From positions 744,001 to 808,000 of the forward strand of contig NZ_JAVSJA010000001.1 in assembly GCF_032027425.1 (NCBI RefSeq): a stretch of 64,000 nt of DNA. The letters are read 5' to 3'. A program made the translations under genes and the position numbers. Under the pieces are notes generated by a model that had not been told where the DNA came from, did not search any database, and saw only the letters and a program-made list of their open reading frames with translations. This document shows, one piece after another, positions 26,228 through 35,170 of this stretch; within the stretch, counting starts at the first letter, position 1; each line of letters begins with the position of its first letter. Source of the stretch: Microcystis wesenbergii NRERC-220. Its GTDB lineage: Bacteria > Cyanobacteriota > Cyanobacteriia > Cyanobacteriales > Microcystaceae.

Positions 26228-27616
26228 TCAATCATGATCGAGAATGGCTTTAGCTTGAATTAAAGCCGATCGCACTTGTTCAAAACCTGTGCCACCATAG
26301 CTATTACGGGCCGCCACCACCTGACGAGGAGCGATCGCGTCGTAGATATCGGCCTGAAAAGCTGGATGTAATTCTTGCCATTCGGTCAGGGTTAAATCTT
26401 TCAATAACTTACCCGCTGCTAAACTGCTTTTAACGACTTTCCCGACTAAATTATAAGCTTCTCGGAAGGGAATTCCCTTACTGGCTAAATAATCCGCCAC
26501 ATCCGTCGCATTAGAAAAATCTTCCGCCACCGCATTAGCTAATCGGTCGGTTTTAAATTGAATTCCGGTGGCTAAAAGTACCGTCATCGCTTGCAAACAA
26601 ATCCGCACGGTTTTAACGCCATCAAATAACGCCTCCTTGTCCTCCTGCAAGTCTTTGTTATAGGCTAGGGGTAAACCCTTCATTAAGGTCAATAACGCCT
26701 GTAAATGCCCAAAAACCCGCCCTGTTTTGCCGCGCACTAATTCGGGAACATCGGGATTTTTTTTCTGGGGCATAATGCTAGATCCCGTGGCACAACTATC
26801 GGTGAGAGTGATAAAACTAAATTCTTGGGAAGACCAGAGAATCATTTCTTCGCTCAAACGGCTCAGGTGGACCATAATCAGACTAGCGGCCGTCATAAAT
26901 TCAATGGCAAAATCTCGATCGCTAACTCCATCGAGACTATTGTTATACACCTGCTCAAAATCGAGTAAATTGGCACTGTAATGACGATCGATGGGAAAAG
27001 TCGTCCCCGCTAAGGCCCCGCATCCTAGGGGCGAAATATTAGTCCTGGCGCGAATTTCCCCTAATCTTTGGTGATCCCGTTCGGCCATTTGAAAATAAGC
27101 TAGGAGATGATGGGCTAAACTAATCGGTTGAGCGCGCTGTAGGTGGGTATAACCGGGGATCAGGGTTTCCAGATGGTTTTCAGCGTGATTGACTAAAGCT
27201 TGCTGAAAATTGCGAATTTCTTGCCTAATATCATCGATTTGTTGTCTAAGATACAGACGTATATCCGTTCCTACCTGATCGTTTCGTGAACGGGCCGTGT
27301 GTAGTTTTTTGCCCACATCTCCCACGATCTCGGTTAAACGACGTTCCACGGCAAAATGCACGTCCTCTTGATCGATGCCGGGGTTAAAGTTGCCGGTGCG
27401 ATATTCTTGACGAATTTGTTCCAATCCAGAGACGAGACTATCTGCTTCTTCGGGGCTGATAATACCCGTATAGGCGAGCATTTTAGCGTGAGCGATCGAT
27501 CCGGTGAGATCATACTCGATTAATTCGATATCAAAGCCAATACTGGCGTTAAATTCTACGATCGTAGGATGGAGACTACCTTCAAAGCGATCGCTCCAAG
27601 TTTTCTTTGCTGTCAC
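26228..27616 (-). CDS. argH: Argininosuccinate lyase
   Basis: Last step of arginine biosynthesis: argininosuccinate to arginine and fumarate. I place the start at the GTG at 27616 ([13 protein letters not shown], 462 residues), the family norm; an upstream TTG at 27652 would add twelve unconserved residues. Signature [12 protein letters not shown] is present near residue 270 and the TARSRND segment near 110 lines the active site. A HIP1-like GCGATCGCG occurs near 26334 within the gene. Confidence 0.95.
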   Translation of the reverse strand: MTAKKTWSDRFEGSLHPTIVEFNASIGFDIELIEYDLTGSIAHAKMLAYTGIISPEEADSLVSGLEQIRQEYRTGNFNPGIDQEDVHFAVERRLTEIVGDVGKKLHTARSRNDQVGTDIRLYLRQQIDDIRQEIRNFQQALVNHAENHLETLIPGYTHLQRAQPISLAHHLLAYFQMAERDHQRLGEIRARTNISPLGCGALAGTTFPIDRHYSANLLDFEQVYNNSLDGVSDRDFAIEFMTAASLIMVHLSRLSEEMILWSSQEFSFITLTDSCATGSSIMPQKKNPDVPELVRGKTGRVFGHLQALLTLMKGLPLAYNKDLQEDKEALFDGVKTVRICLQAMTVLLATGIQFKTDRLANAVAEDFSNATDVADYLASKGIPFREAYNLVGKVVKSSLAAGKLLKDLTLTEWQELHPAFQADIYDAIAPRQVVAARNSYGGTGFEQVRSALIQAKAILDHD

Positions 27617-27785
27617 TGTTTTCGTTAGATTATTGTGTATAAAGTTAACCAAAATATGCTGGACAATTTTGGGGAATAATCCGCTGCTGATAGCATTACC
27701 GCTTCAGGTTAGAAAAATCTCCAACCCTACAAGCATAAGAATAGCAAGAATTGCTCACTCTGGCTGAATGCTGATAGGCGAAAAG

Positions 27786-27989
27786 CTAATAAGAAGTAAA
27801 ACCTCGAAACATATAACCGGCAATGAAACCGATTACTAAAGCCCATGCTTGCCCAGTTTTGACGAAATTTGAGAAGGCTTTCTGGACATTCCCGATGATA
27901 TCCACGTCTTGCTCCGAAATAGTCATCAAGACATTGGTGAGAGGCGAAAAGTCGATCGAGACAGATAGATGATGCAAGGTGTCGATCAC
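27786..27989 (-). CDS. Small membrane-anchored protein, unknown
   Basis: A 67-residue protein starting at a GTG at 27989 with GAGG nine bases upstream. The C-terminus ALVIGFIAGYMFRGF is a single membrane-spanning segment ending at the stop, a tail-anchor pattern. The middle is soluble and amphipathic (SEQDVDIIGNVQKAFSNFVKTG). A TTG at 28025 could lengthen it, but lacks a ribosome site. No family recognised. Confidence 0.55.
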   Translation of the reverse strand: MIDTLHHLSVSIDFSPLTNVLMTISEQDVDIIGNVQKAFSNFVKTGQAWALVIGFIAGYMFRGFTSY

Positions 27990-28049
27990 GATGGCATTCC
28001 TCAAAGGCGAAAATCTACAAAACAAGTTAACACAAAGAGGAGGTCACTT

Positions 28050-28661
28050 TCAAGATGATTGAGATTGCTGGTAATAGGCTAATAGTAAATTGCCCGCTTT
28101 TTCTAAATCTTGCCCAAAGGCGATAATTCCTTCCTCATGACCACTCATCACTAAAATTTGTTGCTCCTCTAGACGATCTTCTTGACATAAACGGATAATT
28201 TCTGCGGCCATTTCTGGGGTTCCATAGGCAATATTTTCTTGAGTAGTCGGCACTCGATACATCAAATTTTGCCACAGGGGTCGATGATGAATATGAATCA
28301 CCCCATTAATCTGGGGATTCGCTTCATAAATTGCTCCATGAGTTAAGGTTTCTGAAGAAGCGGCAATTGTTCCCCGACAAGTGACCCGATTTTCTCTCCA
28401 ATCGTAGTCTATAACTGTGGTGTAATGGGATTCATTTAATACTGGAATTCCTCCAGTGTTAGTGCCAGAAATAATAATTTCTTTGTCTATTTTTCCTCGT
28501 TTACTCACATTCCCAAAACCGATTCCGTTATCGTATTGACCGATTAATCCCAGTTGATAGAGCCGATTGCGCCAATAATTTAATTCTGCAATCTCTGAGC
28601 TTACTAAGGGACGGTCAGGAATCCAAGTACAATTATATTTAACGTAACCTTCATCAATCAT
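28050..28661 (-). CDS. Class II aldolase/adducin-like protein
   Basis: A 203-residue protein from the ATG at 28661. The aldolase II fold is visible as GFGNVS (about residue 48), THGAIYEANPQINGVIHIHH (zinc-binding HIHH) and the late SGHEEGIIAFG. The acid/base and substrate-specific residues differ from fuculose aldolase and from MtnB, so activity is unknown. It overlaps the upstream small gene by 8 bp, so the pair is one operon. Confidence 0.75.
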   Translation of the reverse strand: MIDEGYVKYNCTWIPDRPLVSSEIAELNYWRNRLYQLGLIGQYDNGIGFGNVSKRGKIDKEIIISGTNTGGIPVLNESHYTTVIDYDWRENRVTCRGTIAASSETLTHGAIYEANPQINGVIHIHHRPLWQNLMYRVPTTQENIAYGTPEMAAEIIRLCQEDRLEEQQILVMSGHEEGIIAFGQDLEKAGNLLLAYYQQSQSS

Positions 28662-28992
28662 AGATTTTTTGAAAATATTCGGGATAATTTTGACAAACTT
28701 TCTGCACAAAGTCCTGGAGAGGATAGGAAATATTAGTGATATAATTATTTTTGATAACTTGGGAAAATAGGGGTAAAACTTCCGTGTCTAAGGCGGGTTT
28801 AAATAAGTCCATCGGCAGGATTAAATCGGAACCTTCCCGCACATCAATTGTCTCAAAATTATCGGACACAATTAACCAAAGAGGACGCACCCAAAGAGCC
28901 GAACGACTTTCGATCACCTGAATTACTTCTCCGTATAAAGTTCGATTTTTGCAGAATAAACTAACAATTTGATGGGGAGTAAATGTGTTCAT
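28654..28992 (-). CDS. Conserved hypothetical protein upstream of aldolase-like gene
   Basis: A 112-residue soluble protein (MNTFTPHQIVSLFCKNRTLYG...). The first 65 residues look like a small beta barrel (alternating hydrophobic strands LYGEVIQVIES, LWVRPLWLIVS), the rest helical. I do not recognise a named family; proteins of this type occur across cyanobacteria. Translationally overlapped with the following gene. Confidence 0.6.
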   Translation of the reverse strand: MNTFTPHQIVSLFCKNRTLYGEVIQVIESRSALWVRPLWLIVSDNFETIDVREGSDLILPMDLFKPALDTEVLPLFSQVIKNNYITNISYPLQDFVQKVCQNYPEYFQKIYD

Positions 28993-29369
28993 AGACTCTC
29001 ATACATGGCAATTAGATTGGGTAAATAATTAAGTTTTCATGGATAAAAAAGCAGAGAAATTAGCTGAATGTTGACCAGCTTTTTTTAGTGATCACTGAAG
29101 CAGAAACCCTTAACTAAAATCCGGTCATCATCAACATTCCCATCGATAGCAGAAATTTTCCTTTTTGCGAGAAGTATATCCCATTTTGACATAGATTGTA
29201 ATCAACTGACAAATTACTTAAAATAATTTAATCTTTTTTTCCAAAAAAATTGTTAAAAACTTGACATAAATACTAATTTACCCATATTTGAATGATCCTA
29301 ATTAGGCGTAGGAAATGAGAGAAAATGAATGTATTAGGAGAGACAAGATTTGAGCAGGGAGTAATTAAT
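28993..29369. other. Intergenic region, possible promoter for broken gene
   Basis: AT-rich DNA without a coding frame. TTGACA at about 29262 followed after 17 bases by ATATTT is a plausible promoter for the plus-strand locus at 29370. Confidence 0.35.
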
Positions 29370-29672
29370 ATGTCCCTGAGCAATATGTGCGATCAAGATA
29401 GCTATGTAGGTCAAGAACTAGGCAAAGTTTACCACGATTATCAAGAAGAACACGAAGAAGCGATCGGCAACCCTTGACAGGACTCCTATCAATTTACCAT
29501 ATACGTTCCCCATCCCAATCAGCAAGAGGAAGAAATCAGCCTAGAAGAAGGTTTAGGTTGCAGTTACAATCTGGAAGTGAAGCCCATTATCAAGAGAAGT
29601 CAAATTCCCTATAAAATTCCTGAAGGGGGTCATTTTGTTGTCGTGCTTAAACAGGTAAAATTAGCAGGATAA
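29370..29672 (+). pseudogene. Hypothetical gene broken by in-frame TGA
   Basis: From the ATG the frame reads MSLSNMCDQDSYVGQELGKV and so on to a TGA at 29475-29477, then continues without frameshift (QDSYQFTIYVPHPNQQEEE...) for 64 more codons to a TAA at 29670. The second half keeps coding character (GLGCSYNLEVKPII...). One nonsense mutation, probably from a sense codon, is the simplest explanation. No recognised domain. Confidence 0.55.
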
Positions 29673-29714
29673 TTTCAAATTGCCGTCCCAGGAATATTTA
29701 TCTGTCCTTGAGGA

Positions 29715-30146
29715 ATGCTCAATCTTGATATTATCGTCGATCTGGATGAGAATCAATACCAACCACTGGTGATCAAACATCCAATTATCCGCGATTATCC
29801 TAGGGATTGGGAAAACAAATTATTAAGGTTTCTCAAACAGGAAATTCCTGGGCAAGAATTACCCAATGTCGTTAATTATGTGGACTGTTCTTTTAACCCA
29901 GATTATCTTCGTACCCACTGGAGGGAAGTCTATCTAGGGTCTGCTGAAAAAGTTTTTCCTGGGGGCAGGGTGTGGCCCCCCCAACCCCCCCGACATCGGG
30001 GGGGCAGGGGGGGTGTGGGCTTCGGCCGTGAGCTCAGCGTTCGACAAAAGCTCACGCCGAGGTCCGAACGGGTGTGGGGTTTTACCGGTTTTGAGGTGGC
30101 CAATTACCTAATTTTCAGGGAAAAAGTCCCGGAATTTTCCCCCTGA
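29715..30146 (+). pseudogene. Hypothetical gene disrupted by a 287-bp repeat
   Basis: The first 75 codons (MLNLDIIVDLDENQYQP... to THWREVYLG) are ordinary; the rest of the frame is read from an inserted repeat and is rich in Pro, Gly and Arg. Skipping the insert, coding-like sequence resumes at 30239 and, after one frame change, runs FKAFARDSMRDSVVVVSRL to a TGA at 30388. So the native protein was about 125 residues. Function unknown. Confidence 0.6.
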
Positions 30147-30225
30147 TCACTCCCATGCCCGGTACTTTTTGATTGACAAAAAGTCTAAAAGTCTTACCCA
30201 ACAAGGTTTTTAGATTTATTCAGCC
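29939..30225. mobile_element. 287-bp MITE-like insert with 13-bp direct repeats
   Basis: AAGTCTATCTAGG occurs at 29926-29938 and again at 30226-30238, flanking the insert as a target duplication. The ends GTCTGCTGAAAAAG and (complement) GGCTGAATAAATC are imperfect inverted repeats related to the 23076 element. The inner segment CCAATTACCTAATTTTCAGG with GGAAAAAGTCC recurs in reverse at 56640-56780. Confidence 0.65.
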
Positions 30226-30488
30226 AAGTCTATCTAGGTGTCAGGGGATTTAGTGGTTTTTAAGGCATTTGCTAGGGATTCGATGAGGGATTCGGTAGTA
30301 GTGGTGAGCCGTCTTGCTTATCCGGTAAAGGTAGCGGGATTGGCGAAAGATCAAACCGCAGCAGAAAAAAGGCTCACATCCGCTCAGTGATAACTGCTCA
30401 CTGTTAATCTGGGGATTACCTAATGTTTACCTTGATACAGTAAAGTGGGGTTAAAATTGTTAGCCCTTCACCCAGGAGAACTTTGATC

Positions 30489-31091
30489 ATGTTGCTCACC
30501 TATAATCCCAACTCCTCACCCTTCCGAGAAGACTATAGCGAGAGTCGTCGGCTCCATTTTTATGATCGCGGGGAAAATATTCCTCTGGTGGTTGATGGAG
30601 TCTGGCAAGTTTATCGGGGTATGGCGCAACTAAGTCAAGTATCTGAGAGTGGAGAGGAAATTTTACTAGGCTGGGTTCATTCATCCCACTTTTTCGGCTT
30701 AAATTTGACCCATCTAGAATCCTATCACGCCAGAGCCTTGTCGGAACTGTACCTAAAATGGTACACGAGCGCCGAAGTGGAAAATTCGGCGGAATTAACC
30801 AGGATGATGTTAAATCAAATGATCCGTCGTCAACAACAAACGGAATCGCTCCTTGCAATCGCAGGACTCAAACGAGTGGAGGAACGTCTCCAGCAGTTAC
30901 TACAGTTATTAAAGCGGGAGATGGGAGAACCAATCGCCCAAGGCAGTCGTTTAAAGATACGTTTAACCCATCAAAATCTCGCCAATGCTATCGGTACCAC
31001 CAGGGTAACGATAACGCGTTTATTAGGGGAATTTCAGCGTCAGGGAGCGGTGAGTCTCGATTGCGCTCGCCATTTAATCATTCACGATTAA
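30489..31091 (+). CDS. Crp/Fnr-family transcriptional regulator
   Basis: A 200-residue regulator with a reduced cyclic-nucleotide-like beta barrel (residues 15-95, GVWQVYRGMAQLSQVSESGEEILLGW) and a C-terminal winged HTH whose recognition region is LTHQNLANAIGTTRVTITRLLGE. I use the ATG at 30489, ten bases after AGGAG; the TTG at 30483 is too close. The effector is not predictable; cNMP-binding residues are not obvious. Its 3' end overlaps the convergent ROK gene by 18 bp. Confidence 0.85.
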   Translation: MLLTYNPNSSPFREDYSESRRLHFYDRGENIPLVVDGVWQVYRGMAQLSQVSESGEEILLGWVHSSHFFGLNLTHLESYHARALSELYLKWYTSAEVENSAELTRMMLNQMIRRQQQTESLLAIAGLKRVEERLQQLLQLLKREMGEPIAQGSRLKIRLTHQNLANAIGTTRVTITRLLGEFQRQGAVSLDCARHLIIHD

Positions 31092-32009
31092 GTCAGACCC
31101 CACCATAATAGACTCCCCGCGGCGGTCGATTAATTGCCAAGCTAATTTAGCGGCCCCCACCATCCCGGCGCGATTACCTAACTCGGCCGTTAATACCTCT
31201 AATCCTTCTCTGGAACTAGGTAAAACCCGTCTTTCGATTTCTGTGAGCAGAGAGGGAAAGAAAAACTTAGCACTGGCGCTAATGCCGCCGCCGATAATTA
31301 CCGCCTCTGGGGTGAGAACATAGAGTAAACTGGCGATACCAGCCCCCAGTAAACAACCGTAACCCTGCCAGAATTCTAAAGCCTCTCGATCGCCTTTTTC
31401 GGCCAATTCTGCCAATTGCTTCGGTTCTTTGCCAGTCATCCGGCGAATAGCTTGCAGGGAGGCGTATTGTTCTAAGGAACCCTGATTACCGCTATTGCAC
31501 AATGGACCGTCAAAATTGAGGGTTATTAAGCCTAATTCTGCGGCTGTTCCCTTGCTGCCGACAAATAAGTGACCATCGAGGATAATTGCCCCTCCTACTC
31601 CCGTCCCCAAGGTCAACAGGAGCAAGTTTTGAAACCGTTTGCCCGCTCCTAACCAAGCTTCCCCTAAACCGGCACAATTGGCATCATTGGCTAAAATTGT
31701 CGGCATTCCCGTACTTTCTTCTAACCAATCGGCGAGGGGAATATCCCGCCATCCTGCCAAATTAATCGCTATTTTGGCAATTCTTCCCTGAGCATCCGCC
31801 GGCCCCGGCGTTCCCACACCGATGGCTTGACAACTTTTATCTAAATTTACTTGACAAATGCCTTGATGTATGGTATGGGCGACTTCTTTGGGTGTAGCGG
31901 GTTGGGGAGTGGGCAAGGTGAGAGATTCGAGACAATTGCCCTCTTGGTCAAACTTACCAATTTTAATAGCGGTTCCACCTAAATCGACACCTATGACTGT
32001 TTTCACCAT
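31074..32009 (-). CDS. ROK-family sugar kinase (glucokinase-like)
   Basis: A 311-residue ROK protein: phosphate-1 loop GVDLGGTAIKIGKF, catalytic base in LANDANCAGLGE (about residue 109) and phosphate-2 LTLGTGVGGAI. The structural zinc site typical of ROK proteins is lost: the Cys-rich CxCGxxGC region reads CNSGNQGS (171-178) and the usual histidine after ELG is Leu (161). Probably phosphorylates glucose or a related hexose, which fits cyanobacterial ROK glucokinases. Convergent 18-bp overlap with the Crp gene. Confidence 0.85.
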   Translation of the reverse strand: MVKTVIGVDLGGTAIKIGKFDQEGNCLESLTLPTPQPATPKEVAHTIHQGICQVNLDKSCQAIGVGTPGPADAQGRIAKIAINLAGWRDIPLADWLEESTGMPTILANDANCAGLGEAWLGAGKRFQNLLLLTLGTGVGGAIILDGHLFVGSKGTAAELGLITLNFDGPLCNSGNQGSLEQYASLQAIRRMTGKEPKQLAELAEKGDREALEFWQGYGCLLGAGIASLLYVLTPEAVIIGGGISASAKFFFPSLLTEIERRVLPSSREGLEVLTAELGNRAGMVGAAKLAWQLIDRRGESIMVGSDLIVND

Positions 32010-32289
32010 CGGGCTTTCCTTGTTACTCTGGGAATAGCTAGGTTTATTATCACTCTTTTTGGCGGTTTTTTGGCTCTCTTGGGGTTATGGTGATCAGCTG
32101 ATCTGATCGAAGAAAGGGCGTACGCTATACGCCCCTACCACTCCTCCAATATACAAGGGGCGCAACGTGGTCAGTGAGTTGATCGAACTGCCTGCGCCCA
32201 TAATCTAACATAATGAACATTTTTCACCCAATGTCCAAGAGAGCCGTTTTTTTTGGGTTAATATCGAGATAACTACAAGGAGGCAGCAG

Positions 32290-32778
32290 ATGATCACCAC
32301 TACTTCCACTCTCTACGATAGCGATTATCAACTTTGGTTAGAAAACACTATCAACCAATTGCGTCGGGGGGATTTTCAAGCGGTAGATTGGCCGAATTTA
32401 TTAGAGGAGTTAGCAGATTTGGTTAAAAGTGAACGACGAGCATTAGAATGTTTATTAACTCGACTTTTAGAACATTTACTGAAGTTAACTTACTGGCAAT
32501 CCCAACGGGATTATAATCAAGCTGGATGGAAAGGGGAAATTAGAACCTTTCGGAAACAAATCAAGAAATTACTGAGAGATAGTCCCAGTCTCAAACCCTA
32601 TTTATCCGAGATACTTGAGGAATGTTACACCGATGCCCGGGAGATAATTATTGATATAACTGGATTAGATGCCAGTATTTTCCCTGGGGAAGTGTTAGCT
32701 AGTCTAGAGGAGATTCTCGCTGAAAATTGGCTGCCGGATTGGGAAGCTATCGGCAATGATTCTGAAAAGTGCAATTAA
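32290..32778 (+). CDS. DUF29 family protein, copy 1
   Basis: A 162-residue member of the DUF29 family, an alpha-helical cyanobacterial expansion of unknown function. The start LYDSDYQLWLENTINQLRRG and VDWPNLLEELADL are the family hallmark. AAGGAGG lies upstream of the ATG. It is followed 13 bp later by a near-identical paralogue. Confidence 0.88.
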   Translation: MITTTSTLYDSDYQLWLENTINQLRRGDFQAVDWPNLLEELADLVKSERRALECLLTRLLEHLLKLTYWQSQRDYNQAGWKGEIRTFRKQIKKLLRDSPSLKPYLSEILEECYTDAREIIIDITGLDASIFPGEVLASLEEILAENWLPDWEAIGNDSEKCN

Positions 32779-32791
32779 GGAGTAAAAAATC

Positions 32792-33256
32792 ATGAATATT
32801 ACTATTTCAAATCTCTACGATAGCGATTATCAACTTTGGTTGGAAAACACTATCAATCAATTGCGTCGGGGTGATTTTCAAGCGGTAGATTGGCAGAATT
32901 TATTAGAGGAGTTAGCAGATTTTGGGAAAAATAATCGACGAGCATTAGAAAGTTTATTAACTCGACTTTTAGAACATTTACTGAAGTTAACTTACTGGCA
33001 ATCCCAACGGGATTATAATCAAGCTGGATGGAAAAAAGAAATTAGAAATTTTCGGATTCAGATCAAAAAAATTCTCAAAGATAGTCCCAGTTTAAAGTCC
33101 TATTTAAGGGAAATTTTGCAGGAATGTTATCTCGATGCTCGCCATCTGCTTATTGACGAAACCGAATTAGATGCCAGTATTTTCCCTCTGGAAGTGTTAG
33201 CTAATCTAGAGGAGATTCTCGATGAAAATTGGCTGCCGGATTTTCGGGAGACATAA
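32792..33256 (+). CDS. DUF29 family protein, copy 2
   Basis: A 154-residue paralogue of the preceding gene. The two are very similar at the DNA level in their central parts (for example identical runs around LLTRLLEHLLKLTYWQSQRD), showing a recent tandem duplication. Divergence is concentrated at the two ends and around the acidic C-terminus. It is probably co-transcribed with copy 1. DUF29 proteins frequently sit in multi-copy clusters beside mobile DNA. Confidence 0.88.
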   Translation: MNITISNLYDSDYQLWLENTINQLRRGDFQAVDWQNLLEELADFGKNNRRALESLLTRLLEHLLKLTYWQSQRDYNQAGWKKEIRNFRIQIKKILKDSPSLKSYLREILQECYLDARHLLIDETELDASIFPLEVLANLEEILDENWLPDFRET

Positions 33257-33294
33257 ACAGCGATAAATCTTCCCAAGCAAACTAAAGATTAGCT

Positions 33295-33675
33295 TCACCT
33301 ACCCGGTTTACAAACATTATAATCTTCGTGAGAGATGACCGCTTCCGGGACGAGGAGATTGCCGTAGTCGCGACAGATGAGGCGATAATTGCGGGTAACG
33401 GGGATACTGATAATAAAGCGATCGTGTCGCAATCGTTTACCATGGAAATCTCGATAATTGCGGTGATTTTGCAATCCTTGCAGGATTTCCCTAGCTTTAA
33501 GTACCACATTTTTCGGTAATTCCCGCAGATCGATCGGATCTTGGGAAAAAGTGGCTTCCCAGGCATTTTTTTGACGTTTTCTTTCTTCCCAAGCGGCATC
33601 TAGTTCAGCGCAATGATGGCAGACTTGGCCATAACCCTTGTGACCACAGGGAAACTTCTTCTTTCTTCTGGACAT
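33295..33675 (-). CDS. Zinc-ribbon protein with RelE/ParE-like C-terminus
   Basis: A 126-residue protein. The N-terminus has CGHKGYGQVCHHC, a C-x8-C-x2-C zinc-ligand set with a nearby His. Residues 50-120 (VLKAREILQGLQN..., GKRLRHDRFIISIPVTRNYRLICRDY) resemble the beta-sheet core of RelE/ParE-type toxins, including strand IPVTRNYRLIC. The likeness is by eye only. It stands alone with no obvious antitoxin next to it. Confidence 0.6.
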   Translation of the reverse strand: MSRRKKKFPCGHKGYGQVCHHCAELDAAWEERKRQKNAWEATFSQDPIDLRELPKNVVLKAREILQGLQNHRNYRDFHGKRLRHDRFIISIPVTRNYRLICRDYGNLLVPEAVISHEDYNVCKPGR

Positions 33676-33879
33676 AATACCATCTGTCTGTAAGGCTGTG
33701 AGAGACTATTCAAGAGCGGTAAAGCTTGCTTCACTTTTGGCAGATGGAGAAGAAAGTCTTTACCTAGCGATTATCTATACTTACCAGCATACAGGGATCG
33801 ATACCTCGTTTGGCCATTGACCAGCAAGAAAGTTTATCTTCGTTAGTTGAGGCTGCTGTCCCGACAAGATCAAGGCTGC

Positions 33880-34950
33880 TTAGAATAATTCCCATTCTTG
33901 GGTTCTTAAACGTTTGAGAATGGCCAAACGGCTGCTAAAATAATTGGCGCACAGACGACTATAATCGGTTAAACGCAGGTTATTTAAGCTAATTGACCAA
34001 GACCAAATATAGGCCGCTTGGGTGAGATACTGAAGACAAGATAATTCACCATCGGTTAAAGGCACTGTTTCATCGTAGCCTTGGATGAAACCGTGGCGAA
34101 CCAGGCGATTTAAGCCGGATTGTAGGGAAACTTGCAGAAATTTAGCGATATCAAAAACTCGCCAACCATAACCGCACTGATCGAAATCAAATAGGGTCAT
34201 CTGATTATCAGGGGTGATATGCACATTACCACTATGAGGATCGCCCCAACAAATGCTCCAATAGGGAGATTCTGTCGGTAATTTAGCGGTTTCTTCCTCT
34301 ATTTCCCCAATGGTTTCTAAAACACAGTCTAGGTCCCTCGGTCGTTGGTGCAGAAAAGGTGCGATAATTTGCAGGGAATCGTCGAGAAGATATTTGAGGT
34401 TGAGGGGATGACGATAGGCTAGGGGTTGAAAATCTGCTGTCACCCGATGTAAATTAGCCACGATCGCCCCTAAATGATAGGCTTGTTCTATATCTAGATC
34501 CCCAATAGCAATTCCTCCCGGGGCATAGGGAAAGAGGACGGCGTAACGTTTCCCTTCCGGGGCATTAATTTCTACCGATAAATCACCGTTTTTGGTGCGA
34601 ATTGGGGCGGCGACGGGAACCTGAGAGCGATCGAGATAATCTAATAATTCTAACTCGAAGTCGATTTCCATTTTGCTGCGCCAATGGCAGTGAGACACGC
34701 GCAAAATGTAGGGAGTTGTCAGGGTTTCGAGGAGATACACATCACTTAAACCCCGATGCCAAAATTGACAATTTTTCGGTACATCAATCTCGTAACGAGA
34801 AAAAACTAAATCTGCTAGGGCCGCAGGAGCAAGAGTCGAGTAGAATGCGGGAAAAGTTCGTTCTCCAGTCTGAAAATTAGCAGCGGGAGAATCAGAAAGC
34901 AGTAAATTGAGCGAAGCCAGAAAAGTCGTCACGGTTCCCTCCCGATGCAA
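33880..34950 (-). CDS. APH-fold phosphotransferase (aminoglycoside/choline kinase-like)
   Basis: A 356-residue kinase-fold protein. The catalytic loop reads ICWGDPHSGNVHI (Brenner motif, catalytic Asp) and the metal-binding Asp is in TLFDFDQCGYGW. The N-lobe shows the ATP-anchoring strands (VYLLETLTTPYILRVS). Lengths and motifs fit the broad APH family that includes homoserine kinase II, fructosamine and choline kinases; the substrate is not assignable. It does not imply antibiotic resistance. Confidence 0.8.
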   Translation of the reverse strand: MHREGTVTTFLASLNLLLSDSPAANFQTGERTFPAFYSTLAPAALADLVFSRYEIDVPKNCQFWHRGLSDVYLLETLTTPYILRVSHCHWRSKMEIDFELELLDYLDRSQVPVAAPIRTKNGDLSVEINAPEGKRYAVLFPYAPGGIAIGDLDIEQAYHLGAIVANLHRVTADFQPLAYRHPLNLKYLLDDSLQIIAPFLHQRPRDLDCVLETIGEIEEETAKLPTESPYWSICWGDPHSGNVHITPDNQMTLFDFDQCGYGWRVFDIAKFLQVSLQSGLNRLVRHGFIQGYDETVPLTDGELSCLQYLTQAAYIWSWSISLNNLRLTDYSRLCANYFSSRLAILKRLRTQEWELF

Positions 34951-35070
34951 GTATGGACAACGCTCGCATCATTCTATTTTATAGGCCACATATATTACAA
35001 ATTGGTTCGAGCGCTCCGTATATTTTGCTACATTCCTCTGTAAGTTATCAGATTTGAGTTTTAAGCACCC

Positions 35071-35170
35071 ACAGCAGTTATCTGAATGGTGAGATAGGAA
35101 GTTTTCGTTTTGGGGAGTCGGTCGTTAATACCAAATTAGGTTACACTTCATCTTTATGAGAAAGGCTGTA
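35071..35170. mobile_element. MITE family C, copy 1 (about 100 bp)
   Basis: ACAGCAGTTATCTGAATGG at the left and (complement) TACAGCCTTTCTCATAAAG at the right are weak inverted ends. The core GAAGTTTTCGTTTTGGGGAG and CAAATTAGGTTACA is shared with 41154-41268. Its right end supplies the last codons and the stop of the neighbouring Toprim-like gene. Confidence 0.6.

Noticed and set aside
29960-30146. Pro/Gly-rich C-terminal half of the 29715 frame as a novel domain
   Set aside because: It is read from an inserted repeat with direct-repeat flanks, not from a protein-coding segment.
33880-34950. Aminoglycoside resistance kinase
   Set aside because: The APH fold covers many metabolic kinases; nothing in sequence or context points to drug resistance.
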